From NCBI GenBank assembly GCA_028823185.1, contig JAPKBY010000025.1:1-12055 (forward strand): DNA of 12,055 bases, read 5' to 3'. The stretch's first letter is position 1. The number at the start of each line of letters is the position of its first letter. Under the pieces are notes generated by a model that saw only the letters and a list, made by a program, of their open reading frames with translations, searched no databases and was not told the origin of the DNA. Origin of the DNA: Planctomycetota bacterium (lineage in GTDB: Bacteria; Planctomycetota; UBA1135; GCA-002686595). The translations under genes and the position numbers were made by a program. Shown in pieces: positions 1 to 6,735 of the stretch.

Positions 1-350
1 ATCACGGCGATCGTCGGCTGAGGCATCGTTTCAACATCGTCCATCAAGGCCCTGATGTTTCTTACGAAGTGAGGGACGCGCTCTTCAGGCATCGTGCGAC
101 GCTCTTTCAGATCTGCGCCAGCACAGAACGCCTTCTCACCTGCACCTGTGATGAGAATGCAGCGTAAGTCAGGGTCCTCCCTCAGCTCTTCCAGCAACAT
201 CCGAAAGCGCTTGAGCGTTGGAAATGAAAGACAGTTCATCACCTGCGGGCGCTCGATGGTCAACCATGCGAGGTGACCGGTGCGGCGACAGGAGACGAGG
301 CTCGAGTCTAGAGGGATATCGGACGGGAACTCTTCTTCAACTCTGCTCAT
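1..350 (-). CDS. Enoyl-CoA hydratase/isomerase (crotonase) family protein, 3' end missing
   Basis: Only the first 116 codons lie in the window; the gene runs off base 1. The reverse strand from the ATG at 350-348 reads MSRVEEEFPSDIPLD..., then a crotonase core: LAWLTIERPQVMN (27-39), then LILITGAG-like strand (ILITGAGEKAFCAGADLKE, about 65-83). The AFCAGADL block is the hallmark oxyanion-hole segment of the family, which binds the acyl-CoA thioester carbonyl. Members usually have about 260 residues, so over half is unseen, including the region with the second catalytic Glu or Asp; hydratase, isomerase and decarboxylase cannot be told apart. A GGAG-like ribosome site lies about 9 bases upstream (GCGGAGACC). 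It starts 22 bases after the GT9 gene stop, so it is probably cotranscribed with two LPS core genes, although a role in LPS is not evident. Family assignment is secure; the substrate is unknown. Confidence 0.9.
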   Translation of the reverse strand, partial: MSRVEEEFPSDIPLDSSLVSCRRTGHLAWLTIERPQVMNCLSFPTLKRFRMLLEELREDPDLRCILITGAGEKAFCAGADLKERRTMPEERVPHFVRNIRALMDDVETMPQPTIAV

Positions 351-372
351 GGTGTGGTCTCCGCTGGAATAT

Positions 373-1845
373 TCAGGCCAACAGCTCACAGAGCATAGCG
401 GCAGCCCGCCCTGAGTGACTCGGGCCAAAACAAGCCATGTGCTCATCCCCGCTGAGAGGGCACCTCTCCTCGTGGCAGGGACCGCACTCCACCTCTATCC
501 GAGAGACCTTCACGACAGCCCCATTTACCCCTGAGTGCCTTGGATCCGTCGGCCCGTGGAGAACGACAGCTGGCCGTCCCAGCGCTGCCGCTAGGTGCCT
601 AGGGCCACTATCAGCCGTCAGGAGAGCCCCAGCGCGCTCAAGGAGACCAGAGAGCGACTCTAGGTCGGTCACTCCACAGTCGCTCACGCCGCTCGGGAGC
701 CCCTCTTGCTTAAGGAGGGCGAGGTGCTCTTCTTCTCCAGGACCACAGGTCAGGAGCACAGGGAGGGGGCTCTCGCGCCTGAAGGCGTCTAAGACAGCTC
801 GAATCGTCGCTGCGGGCGCCCGCTTTGCGGACCCAGGTCGACCCCCGGCCGCGACGAGTACAAAGGATTCTCCGGTCCCAACACCTGCGCAGCTCAGCAA
901 GCTCTCGGCGCTCGCTCGACCTGCTTCAGAGACGCTCAGTCGAGGTGCCTCGTGTGTGATCTTCAGTCCAGCGGCGCTCGCCAGCTCTCCGACCGAGACA
1001 TCAAAGGGTCGCGCTAGCCAACGCGGCGCAGAGCCTCGGACACCGCACCCCATCGCGGGCAAGCCTAGCTCCCTCGGAGGCGAGAGCGCATCAGTCAGGA
1101 GCATCGACTTAGCGCCGCGCGCCCAGCTCACTCTGCGAGGGATTCGAGCGCGCGCAGCCCTATAGGCGCTCCGGAACGAACCATCCAAGAGGAGAGCGAG
1201 ATCATGATCACGCCAAGCGCTCGCGCTGGAGTCGCGATCTAGCCAGCGCGCCCCGCTCATGCTCTCGCCAAAGAGGCGCTCTGCGATCCGCGGACCGATC
1301 AAGCTCAGACGCTCTGTTGTGCCCACGAAGGAGCGCAGGAGCGGCTCGCATTGAATGATGTCACCCAACCAATTTGGCAATCGAATGAGGACGCGGCCTT
1401 CTGGCAGGCACACCTCCGTCGCGGGCCGCGTTTCCTCGGAGAGCGCGCCACAGAGACCCACGAGATCCAGATACGTCCTCTCTGGCAGAGGGCGATAAGT
1501 CGCTCGATTGAAGCGCGCTGGTCGAACGGCGTGCGTCAAAGCGCCGAGCCTCTCCCCCCAGCCAAAGCGCAAGCGGGCTCCACCTGCCCGTGCATCGACA
1601 GCGTCTGATCCGCTGGGATCCATCAAGATCGCTCCGTCTGCGCTGATGGAACGGATCGTCTCCTCGATCCCTCCCTCCATGAGCTGAGCTCTGAGTCCTT
1701 CGCTCGCTAAGGCAGCGCACGCATCTCGCGTCGCAAAGACGCTGATCAAGGGCGCGACACGAGCTCGATGAAGCGCGCGAATCGCAGGCGCAGCAGCGCG
1801 CGCCTCATGAGAGGAGCGTGGCGCGATGACAGCCAGGCACTCCAT
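373..1845 (-). CDS. GT9 (heptosyltransferase-family) glycosyltransferase with a duplicated N-terminal half-domain
   Basis: Predicted 490-residue cytoplasmic glycosyltransferase of the ADP-heptose:LPS heptosyltransferase family, which adds heptose to the LPS core. The GT9 domain begins near residue 151 with VLIRLPNWLGDIIQCEP (152-168), the WaaC/WaaF-type acceptor-side loop with its conserved GD, and ends with TADSGPRHLAAALGRP (410-425) and VVLHGPTDPRHSG (427-439), the donor-binding C-lobe. A cysteine cluster CGPCHEERCP (454-463) plus Cys472 resembles that at the end of WaaF-type proteins. Residues 1-140 are extra: they look like a second, degenerate N-lobe. Usual GT9 length is 320-350, so the excess equals about one lobe. 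Start chosen at ATG 1845-1843 because it overlaps the upstream kinase stop as TGATG; a GTG at 1860 would add five residues (MGTCV). Acts on lipid A-core at the inner membrane by family knowledge; the exact acceptor is inferred. Confidence 0.85.
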   Translation of the reverse strand: MECLAVIAPRSSHEARAAAPAIRALHRARVAPLISVFATRDACAALASEGLRAQLMEGGIEETIRSISADGAILMDPSGSDAVDARAGGARLRFGWGERLGALTHAVRPARFNRATYRPLPERTYLDLVGLCGALSEETRPATEVCLPEGRVLIRLPNWLGDIIQCEPLLRSFVGTTERLSLIGPRIAERLFGESMSGARWLDRDSSASAWRDHDLALLLDGSFRSAYRAARARIPRRVSWARGAKSMLLTDALSPPRELGLPAMGCGVRGSAPRWLARPFDVSVGELASAAGLKITHEAPRLSVSEAGRASAESLLSCAGVGTGESFVLVAAGGRPGSAKRAPAATIRAVLDAFRRESPLPVLLTCGPGEEEHLALLKQEGLPSGVSDCGVTDLESLSGLLERAGALLTADSGPRHLAAALGRPAVVLHGPTDPRHSGVNGAVVKVSRIEVECGPCHEERCPLSGDEHMACFGPSHSGRAAAMLCELLA

Positions 1846-2573
1846 CACGCAGGTCCCCACTCAGCGCTCTCTCCATGCCGAGGACGATGCCTCGCCATTC
1901 GCTCACGTCGCAACAAGACATCCATGATGAAGCGCCGTCGCTCTCCCCGCTTGAGCATCTTCATCCCATTCATGTAGCGAATCAAAAACCTCAAGCGCTC
2001 TCGATCGCTGACCTCGCGCGGCGTCCAGAACAGGAGCGCAGCGATGTCCTTCGCAAACCAGCGCCTCCGAACCCAGAGCGGTCTCCTCGCTCTCCCGAGG
2101 TCGATGAGGACGAGCTCACCTCTAGCGTCAACCAAGATGTGATGAAGGTAGAGGTCACGGTGATGCCAGCCAGCAGAATGAAGAGAGAGGACCAGCTCAA
2201 GGAGTTGAGCCATCAGCCTCTCCGATTCCGCTGTCGCCGTGGTCGCCAGCGCCTCCCGGAGGGTTGAGCCTGACGAGATTCGCTCCATCGCGAGGAGAGA
2301 TCCTCCCCCTCGCTCGATATAGGCCAGAGGACGTGGAACTGAGATTCCCAGAGCCCTCAGCGCTGAGATGGCGTCGAACTCTCGCTTGGCCTGACTCCGA
2401 AGCCACCAGGCTGAATTGAAGCGCTTCACCACCCAATTCGCCCCTCTTGGGGTCTCTACGGCATATGTCTCCCTCCCGGGGACCGCCCGCAACAACTCTC
2501 CGGGGCTCCCTTTGAGACACTTCTCGAGGAAGCTGCGCATCTCAAAGTCTTCTTCTGATTGGGGTTGATCCAA
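1845..2573 (-). CDS. waaP: WaaP-type lipopolysaccharide core heptose kinase
   Basis: Predicted 242-residue eukaryotic-like kinase of the LPS kinase family; E. coli WaaP (about 265 residues) phosphorylates the first core heptose. Visible residues: VVKRF with ATP-binding Lys50, helix-C Glu65 in AKREF, catalytic loop HHRDLYLHH with Asp140, and LIDLGRAR with metal-binding Asp158. The catalytic loop has the WaaP-specific pattern HRDxYxxH, where His145 takes the place of the Asn found in normal kinases, and the RRRWFAKDIAALLF segment after DLGRAR also matches WaaP. KdkA-type Kdo kinases usually show a different loop, so WaaP is favoured. The start is a TTG at 2573-2571, five bases after a perfect AGGAGG; an internal ATG (Met12, 2540) is the alternative but lacks such a site. 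It is the first gene of the minus-strand run and overlaps the GT9 gene by TGATG, which fits a shared job on core heptose. Confidence 0.86.
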   Translation of the reverse strand: MDQPQSEEDFEMRSFLEKCLKGSPGELLRAVPGRETYAVETPRGANWVVKRFNSAWWLRSQAKREFDAISALRALGISVPRPLAYIERGGGSLLAMERISSGSTLREALATTATAESERLMAQLLELVLSLHSAGWHHRDLYLHHILVDARGELVLIDLGRARRPLWVRRRWFAKDIAALLFWTPREVSDRERLRFLIRYMNGMKMLKRGERRRFIMDVLLRRERMARHRPRHGESAEWGPA

Positions 2574-2578
2574 GAACG

Positions 2579-2584
2579 CCTCCT
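2579..2584 (-). promoter_or_regulatory. Ribosome binding site deciding the TTG start of the WaaP-type kinase
   Basis: The reverse strand reads AGGAGG followed by CGTTC and then TTG. This is a full-consensus Shine-Dalgarno at five bases from a rare start codon and is the strongest ribosome site in the left half of the window. It supports the TTG rather than the ATG 33 bases further in. Confidence 0.75.
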
Positions 2585-2608
2585 AGGGCGCCGTGAATTG
2601 TGCACCCA

Positions 2609-2633
2609 TCTGAAAGAAAAATCTCCTTTCAGA
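2609..2633. promoter_or_regulatory. Inverted repeat in the divergent waaP/gdh spacer, possible operator
   Basis: Perfect 8-base arms TCTGAAAG (2609-2616) and CTTTCAGA (2626-2633) flank a 9-base AT-rich centre. The repeat lies in the only divergent intergenic region of the window (2574-2677), which must hold the promoters of both the kinase run and the GDH pair. Arm length and spacing are typical of a dimeric regulator site, but a hairpin in the 5' leader of gdh is equally possible. I could not identify convincing -35/-10 pairs; TACACT at 2654-2659 is a weak -10 candidate on the plus strand. The rest of the spacer shows nothing else recognisable. Confidence 0.35.
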
Positions 2634-2677
2634 GGTTTCCCTTCTAGCGTCTCTACACTCGAATACGCAGAACCGAA

Positions 2678-4033
2678 ATGACCTCTTCGCTGGCTTTGAT
2701 CAGCGAGGGCTTCGAAACCACCACGGATGGCCACCCGCCTGCACCCATGTCCGACGGCTCAACAAAAAACAACAACAGCGAAACGCGCGACGAGCTCAAC
2801 CCCTTCCACTCGATGGCACACCAGTTCGGCCTCGCTGCTGACCTGCTTGGCCTCGACGCTGGAACGAGGGAAGTCCTCCGACAGCCCGACCGCGAGTTGA
2901 CAGTGTCACTCCCCATCGTGAAAGACGATGGAGAGATCCAAGTCTTCACCGGCTACCGCGTCCAACACAACTTCAGTCGAGGTCCCTGCAAAGGCGGCAT
3001 ACGCTTCGCGCCTGATGTGAACCTCGATGAGGTCCGCGCTCTCGCAGCTTGGATGACATGGAAGTGCTCCGTTGTCGACATCCCCTTTGGTGGCGGCAAG
3101 GGTGGAGTCATTTGCGATCCACGCGAACTCTCACAAGGTGAGCTCGAGCGTCTAACCAGACGCTACACCGTCTCGATCATGGACATCCTCGGTCCCGACC
3201 GAGACGTCCCCGCTCCTGACATGAACACGAACGAGCAAACCATGGCATGGATCATGGACACCTACTCGATGCACGTTAGGAGAACGACGACAGCTATCGT
3301 CACAGGCAAGCCCATCGTCATCGGTGGCAGCCACGGACGCCGAGAGGCCACCGGACGAGGCGTGATGCTCATCTGCCGCGAAGCCATGAAGAAGCTCGGT
3401 CGCTCCCCCGAAGACACCCGCGTAGTCGTGCAAGGCTGCGGCAACGTCGGCGGCATCGGCGCGCTCCTCTTGCACCGCGAGGGCTACAAGATCGTCTCCA
3501 TCAGCGACATGTATGGATGTCTCCACGATCAAGGCGGGCTCGACATGCCGGCCGTCATGGATTACATGAAAGAGAACGGACGCCTCGAGGGTTACCCCGA
3601 CACGGACTACCTCGACAACAAGGAGCAGCTCGAGCTCCCCTGTGAGCTGCTCGTCCCTGCCGCAACTGAGAACCAAATCACCTCTGAGAACGCTGGGCGC
3701 ATCCAAGCCCAGTTGATCGTGGAGGGAGCAAACGGCCCCACCACTCCTCGCGGACAAGAGATCCTCGATGAGCGCGGCGTGATGGTCGTTCCTGACATCC
3801 TCGCGAACGCAGGCGGAGTCACCGTCAGCTACTTCGAGTGGGTCCAAGACCGCATGGGCTACTTCTGGACCGAGGAGATCGTGAACAGTCGCCTCGAGCA
3901 GGTGATGGTCAAGGCCTTCCACTCCGTGGCAGACATGGCTGAGCTACACAATGTAAACATGCGAACCGGGGCCTACCTCGTAGCGATCGATCGAGTCGCT
4001 CGTGTCTACCGCATGCGCGGTGTCTTTGCCTGA
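2678..4033 (+). CDS. gdhA: Glutamate dehydrogenase (Glu/Leu/Phe/Val dehydrogenase family), catalytic paralogue
   Basis: Predicted 451-residue hexameric-type NAD(P)-dependent glutamate dehydrogenase, interconverting glutamate with 2-oxoglutarate and ammonium in the cytoplasm. The complete active site is visible: GPCKGGIRF with substrate Lys105, AAWMTWKC with Lys129, PFGGGKGG with catalytic Lys141, PAPD with Asp181, and SYFEW with Ser384 (equivalents of K89, K113, K125, D165 and S380 of Clostridium symbiosum GDH). The dinucleotide fold has GCGNVG at 253-258 and IVEGANGPTT near 347-356. Core homology begins at NPFHSM (41-46), so the first 40 residues are an extension. The ATG at 2678 has no good ribosome site; Met24 (ATG at 2747) would give 428 residues, nearer the family norm, but also lacks one, so the start is uncertain. 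It is followed with TGATG overlap by a paralogue lacking catalytic residues. Cofactor preference and glutamate versus another amino acid cannot be settled by eye. Confidence 0.92.
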   Translation: MTSSLALISEGFETTTDGHPPAPMSDGSTKNNNSETRDELNPFHSMAHQFGLAADLLGLDAGTREVLRQPDRELTVSLPIVKDDGEIQVFTGYRVQHNFSRGPCKGGIRFAPDVNLDEVRALAAWMTWKCSVVDIPFGGGKGGVICDPRELSQGELERLTRRYTVSIMDILGPDRDVPAPDMNTNEQTMAWIMDTYSMHVRRTTTAIVTGKPIVIGGSHGRREATGRGVMLICREAMKKLGRSPEDTRVVVQGCGNVGGIGALLLHREGYKIVSISDMYGCLHDQGGLDMPAVMDYMKENGRLEGYPDTDYLDNKEQLELPCELLVPAATENQITSENAGRIQAQLIVEGANGPTTPRGQEILDERGVMVVPDILANAGGVTVSYFEWVQDRMGYFWTEEIVNSRLEQVMVKAFHSVADMAELHNVNMRTGAYLVAIDRVARVYRMRGVFA

Positions 4034-5358
4034 TGAGCGACAACCCCACAGACTCAGATCTCCTAGGAGACATCTACGAGGACGAGGCGCTACCGAGCAC
4101 ACCTCTCCTTGACGAAGAGACCCCCTTCGCGACGATGATGAGCAGCTTCGACGACGCGGCTCAGAGCCTCGGCATCGACCCAGCTGAATACCGGATCCTC
4201 AGAAAGTGTGACCGGGAGATCTCGTTCAGCGTCCCAGTCAGGCTCGACGACGGCTCCATGGAGGTCCTCGACGGCTTCCGCATCCAGCACAACGCTGGGC
4301 TCGGCCCCTTCCTCGGCCCGCTTCGCATCTCTGAGAACATGCGCATCGTCGAACTTCGGGCGCTCGCAGCCTGGATGACGTGGAAGTGCGCGCTGCTCAA
4401 CGTCCCCTTTGGAGGAGCTGCTGGCGGACTAAGAATCGAACCGAAGGATCACTCCGCCGGAGAGATGGAACGAGCAGTTCGACGCTATACCGCCAGCCTC
4501 CTCTCGGACATTGGCCCTGAGCGAGACGTCTTCATGCCTGATGTGGGCAGCGACGAACAGACCATGGCATGGGTGCTCGACACCGTCTCGACACACGACC
4601 GAGTCACGCAAAACGGAGCGGTCACAGGCAAGCCCACAGAGATGGGAGGCACGCTCGGCCACCAAGACGCTGTCTCCCAAGGCCTGCGCGTCATCCTTCG
4701 CCTAGCAGTCGAGCGCTTCAAGCTCTCTCCCAAGGGGATGAGCGTCATCATCCAAGGCGCAGGCACCGTCGGTGGTAGTTTGGCAAGGATTCTGGCAGCC
4801 GATGGCTACAAGGTCTGCGGGATCTCTGATGTCCACGGCGCCTTCTACAACCCCAACGGCCTGGACATCGAGACTATCCTCGCTTGGCGTAAAGAGAACG
4901 GGAGCCTGCTGGAGTGCCCCGGCGACTTCGAGCGCATCAACAACCGAGAGCTCCTCTGCAAACCATGCGAGGTTTTGATCCCCTGCGCGACAGCGAACGC
5001 GATCCACTCAAAGATCGCGCAAGAGGTCAACTGCAAGGTGATCGTTGAAGGCGCTCACGGGCCGACCTCGTCACGAGCTGACAAGATCCTAGAAGAGCGT
5101 GGCATCCCTGTAGTTCCCGACATCCTCGCCAACGGCGGCGGAGTCGTGATGAGCTACTTTGAGTGGGTCCAAAACCGCATGGGCTACGCCTGGATCGAGC
5201 CGGTCATCGAGAAGCGTCTCAGGCGCTTCATGGCAGAGGGCTGGAACTCAGTCTTGAAGATTCAAGACAGAGAGGGCGTTCACATGCGCAAGGCAGCCAG
5301 CATCGTCGCAGTAGAGCGAGTCGCCGCTGCAGACCAGCTGCGCGGCATCTACGCCTGA
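4033..5358 (+). CDS. Glutamate dehydrogenase paralogue lacking catalytic lysines (predicted pseudoenzyme/regulatory subunit)
   Basis: A 441-residue intact paralogue of the preceding GDH, alignable over its whole core from TPFATM (30-35) to the end. Key active-site positions have changed: the GPCKGG equivalent reads GPFLGP, so substrate Lys is Leu94 and a glycine is Pro96; the FGGGKGG equivalent reads FGGAAGG, so the catalytic Lys is Ala130 (codon GCT, 4420-4422). Lys118, Asp170 and Ser374 remain, as do the Rossmann GAGTVG (242-247) and the VSYFEW-like stretch near the end. No frame disruption is present, so this is not a decaying gene. Deamination should be absent or very weak; a regulatory or structural role in a hetero-hexamer with the first GDH is inferred, by analogy with the catalytic/regulatory pair in Thermus thermophilus. 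Residues 1-30 hold ten Asp/Glu and no Lys/Arg. The start ATG overlaps the upstream stop (TGATG) without its own ribosome site, implying translational coupling. Confidence 0.88.
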   Translation: MSDNPTDSDLLGDIYEDEALPSTPLLDEETPFATMMSSFDDAAQSLGIDPAEYRILRKCDREISFSVPVRLDDGSMEVLDGFRIQHNAGLGPFLGPLRISENMRIVELRALAAWMTWKCALLNVPFGGAAGGLRIEPKDHSAGEMERAVRRYTASLLSDIGPERDVFMPDVGSDEQTMAWVLDTVSTHDRVTQNGAVTGKPTEMGGTLGHQDAVSQGLRVILRLAVERFKLSPKGMSVIIQGAGTVGGSLARILAADGYKVCGISDVHGAFYNPNGLDIETILAWRKENGSLLECPGDFERINNRELLCKPCEVLIPCATANAIHSKIAQEVNCKVIVEGAHGPTSSRADKILEERGIPVVPDILANGGGVVMSYFEWVQNRMGYAWIEPVIEKRLRRFMAEGWNSVLKIQDREGVHMRKAASIVAVERVAAADQLRGIYA

Positions 5359-5362
5359 GCTC

Positions 5363-6202
5363 TCAACTCTTCTTGCGTGACTGGACGACGTCCATCACAA
5401 AGCGCACAGAGACCACCCACAGGGTGATGCCCATCAGCTTCTTCGCGATGAGCACGGCGCCTTCAAAGTGCACGAATTGCACACCGATGGATGCGCCGAT
5501 GAGCGCACCGCAAGCCAAGGCGGTCGCGCGCTTCTTGTCCACGACACCTTCACGGGCATAGAGCCAAAGAGAGCGCGAGCTCGCGCAAGCGCCCATCGCC
5601 ATTCCACATGCACGCGCTCCTAAGTAGCCCAAACTGGGGACACCGAGGAAGAGCGCTGGAACGGCTACGAGCCCGCCTCCAATCCCAAGGAGCGGCGCTA
5701 GGAAACCAGCAGCAAAGCCGACGACGCTAGCAAAGGCGACCTCCATCTGACTCACGCCGAGCTCGAGCGGCCCAGCAGCGGGTAGCTCCCCGGGGAACAG
5801 GAGCCGCATACCAGAGATGACCAAGATGACCGCAAAGACGAGCTTCAAAAAGGTCACATCGATGCGCTTAGCGACGACGAAGCCAGCCTGAGCGCCCAAT
5901 AGTGAGCCGATCACGAGAGCGGCCACCAAGAGCAGACGCTCTGGAGTGAGCTGATTGTCTGCGTGAAGGAGCTCTGCGATCGTCGCCGATGTCGCTGAAG
6001 CTGAGACGAGCGCCAGAGAGGTCGCGACAGCGTTCTTCAGCGGCATCTTCTTCACATAGTGAAGGATGGGCGTCATAAAGAGACCGCCTCCGATCCCACA
6101 TACAGCGCTATATGCGGCGATACACGCGCCCATCAAGCCTAGGCGGATCCTAGCTCCGAGCACAGGCGCGGTGGCGACATCAGAGTTCTTAGGCCCGTTC
6201 AT
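5363..6202 (-). CDS. TauE/SafE (DUF81) family membrane transporter
   Basis: Predicted 279-residue inner-membrane protein of the TauE/SafE family, whose characterised members export sulfite, sulfoacetate or related organosulfur anions. The family repeat is plain: GIGGGLFMTPIL (36-47) and GIGGGLVAVPAL (173-184) sit in equivalent places of two homologous halves. Hydrophobic segments are visible at about 20-48, 57-77, 90-111, 117-136, 153-172, 174-190, 226-243 and 250-270, about eight spans as expected. No strong ribosome site precedes the ATG; Met24 is an alternative start, but it would cut into the first hydrophobic segment. It lies 71 bases after the split-HldE adenylyltransferase in the same direction and ends 4 bases from the convergent GDH stop, so the two opposite transcripts must overlap. 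Substrate unknown; the context gives no sulfur-metabolism partner. Confidence 0.88.
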   Translation of the reverse strand: MNGPKNSDVATAPVLGARIRLGLMGACIAAYSAVCGIGGGLFMTPILHYVKKMPLKNAVATSLALVSASATSATIAELLHADNQLTPERLLLVAALVIGSLLGAQAGFVVAKRIDVTFLKLVFAVILVISGMRLLFPGELPAAGPLELGVSQMEVAFASVVGFAAGFLAPLLGIGGGLVAVPALFLGVPSLGYLGARACGMAMGACASSRSLWLYAREGVVDKKRATALACGALIGASIGVQFVHFEGAVLIAKKLMGITLWVVSVRFVMDVVQSRKKS

Positions 6203-6240
6203 TCGCCAGAAGCTAGCAAGCCCACGGGCCGCTCACCCCA

Positions 6241-6265
6241 CACAGCCTGTAAGAAACAAGCTGTG
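6241..6265 (-). other. Imperfect hairpin between the split-HldE genes and the transporter
   Basis: CACAGC-C-TGT (6241-6250), loop AAGAA, then ACA-A-GCTGTG (6256-6265): nine pairs with one internal mismatch. It occupies the 71-base gap 6203-6273. Neither strand has a T-run after it, so an intrinsic terminator is not supported; an attenuating or processing hairpin, or chance, remain possible. Nothing else is recognisable in the gap. Confidence 0.3.
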
Positions 6266-6273
6266 AATTAAGA

Positions 6274-6735
6274 TCAGGCAATGTAGTCGGAGCTCGATCT
6301 CGTCTTCGGATCGCCACAGATCGCGATCTCGATCCCTAGCTCCTCATCGACGCTGCGCTCTGGCAAGGTCTCTGGCGTGTAGTCAGTACCCTTGGCGTGA
6401 ACATCTGGCCGCAGCGCTCTCAAGGTCTCTTCGAGCGTCTCTTCCTCAAATGAGGTGACCCTCCATACGCAGGCGAGCGCCCCGATGATCTCGGCTCGAT
6501 CATCCAAGGTGATCACAGGTCTGCTAGGCCCCTTGAGGCGCGCGACAGACTGATCTGTGTTCAAAGCCACGACCAAGAGATCCCCCCGGCTGGCTGCATC
6601 ACTCAGATACCGGACATGACCGACATGCAAGAGGTCAAAGCAGCCGTTCGCCAAGACGACCTTTGAGCGTTCTCCCTTAGCGCGGAGCTCTGAGAGTTCG
6701 AGCGCTAGAGCCGCGCGATCTACGAGAGCGCTCAA
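6274..6735 (-). CDS. rfaE2: Stand-alone RfaE domain II-type nucleotidyltransferase (heptose-1-phosphate adenylyltransferase-like)
   Basis: A 153-residue cytidylyltransferase-fold protein. The nucleotide site reads VLANGCFDLLHVGHVRYL (27-44), with the HxGH motif at 37-40, followed by ALNTDQSVARLKG and PVITLDDRAEII, all as in the C-terminal half of HldE, which transfers AMP from ATP to heptose-1-phosphate. The C-terminal RSSSDYI region replaces the RSTTAI of the fused HldE in this window. The start codon is TTG (6735-6733), overlapping the kinase stop as TTGA, with no separate ribosome site, so it is probably translationally coupled to the kinase. The pair kinase plus adenylyltransferase is thus a split HldE, second to the fused one. 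Fold and chemistry are secure; whether the sugar is D-glycero-D-manno-heptose or another is unknown. Confidence 0.85.
   Translation of the reverse strand: MSALVDRAALALELSELRAKGERSKVVLANGCFDLLHVGHVRYLSDAASRGDLLVVALNTDQSVARLKGPSRPVITLDDRAEIIGALACVWRVTSFEEETLEETLRALRPDVHAKGTDYTPETLPERSVDEELGIEIAICGDPKTRSSSDYIA

Noticed and set aside
437..1165. Open frame of 242 codons on the plus strand opposite the GT9 gene
   Set aside because: Ser/Arg/Pro-rich shadow of a high-GC gene; no motif, and the opposite strand codes for a recognised family.
3152..3922. Long open frame of 256 codons on the minus strand inside the first GDH gene
   Set aside because: It is antisense to a gene with complete GDH motifs, has no ribosome site or family resemblance, and its low-complexity Val/Asp/His content is what mirrored GDH codons give.
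4420..4422. Loss of the catalytic lysine in the second GDH as a sequencing error
   Set aside because: The Lys-to-Ala change needs several base changes, and an independent Lys-to-Leu and Gly-to-Pro change lies upstream, in an otherwise intact frame.
6241..6265. Hairpin read as a rho-independent terminator of the hldE run
   Set aside because: Neither strand has a T-run after the stem and the stem has an internal mismatch, so it is listed only as a hairpin.
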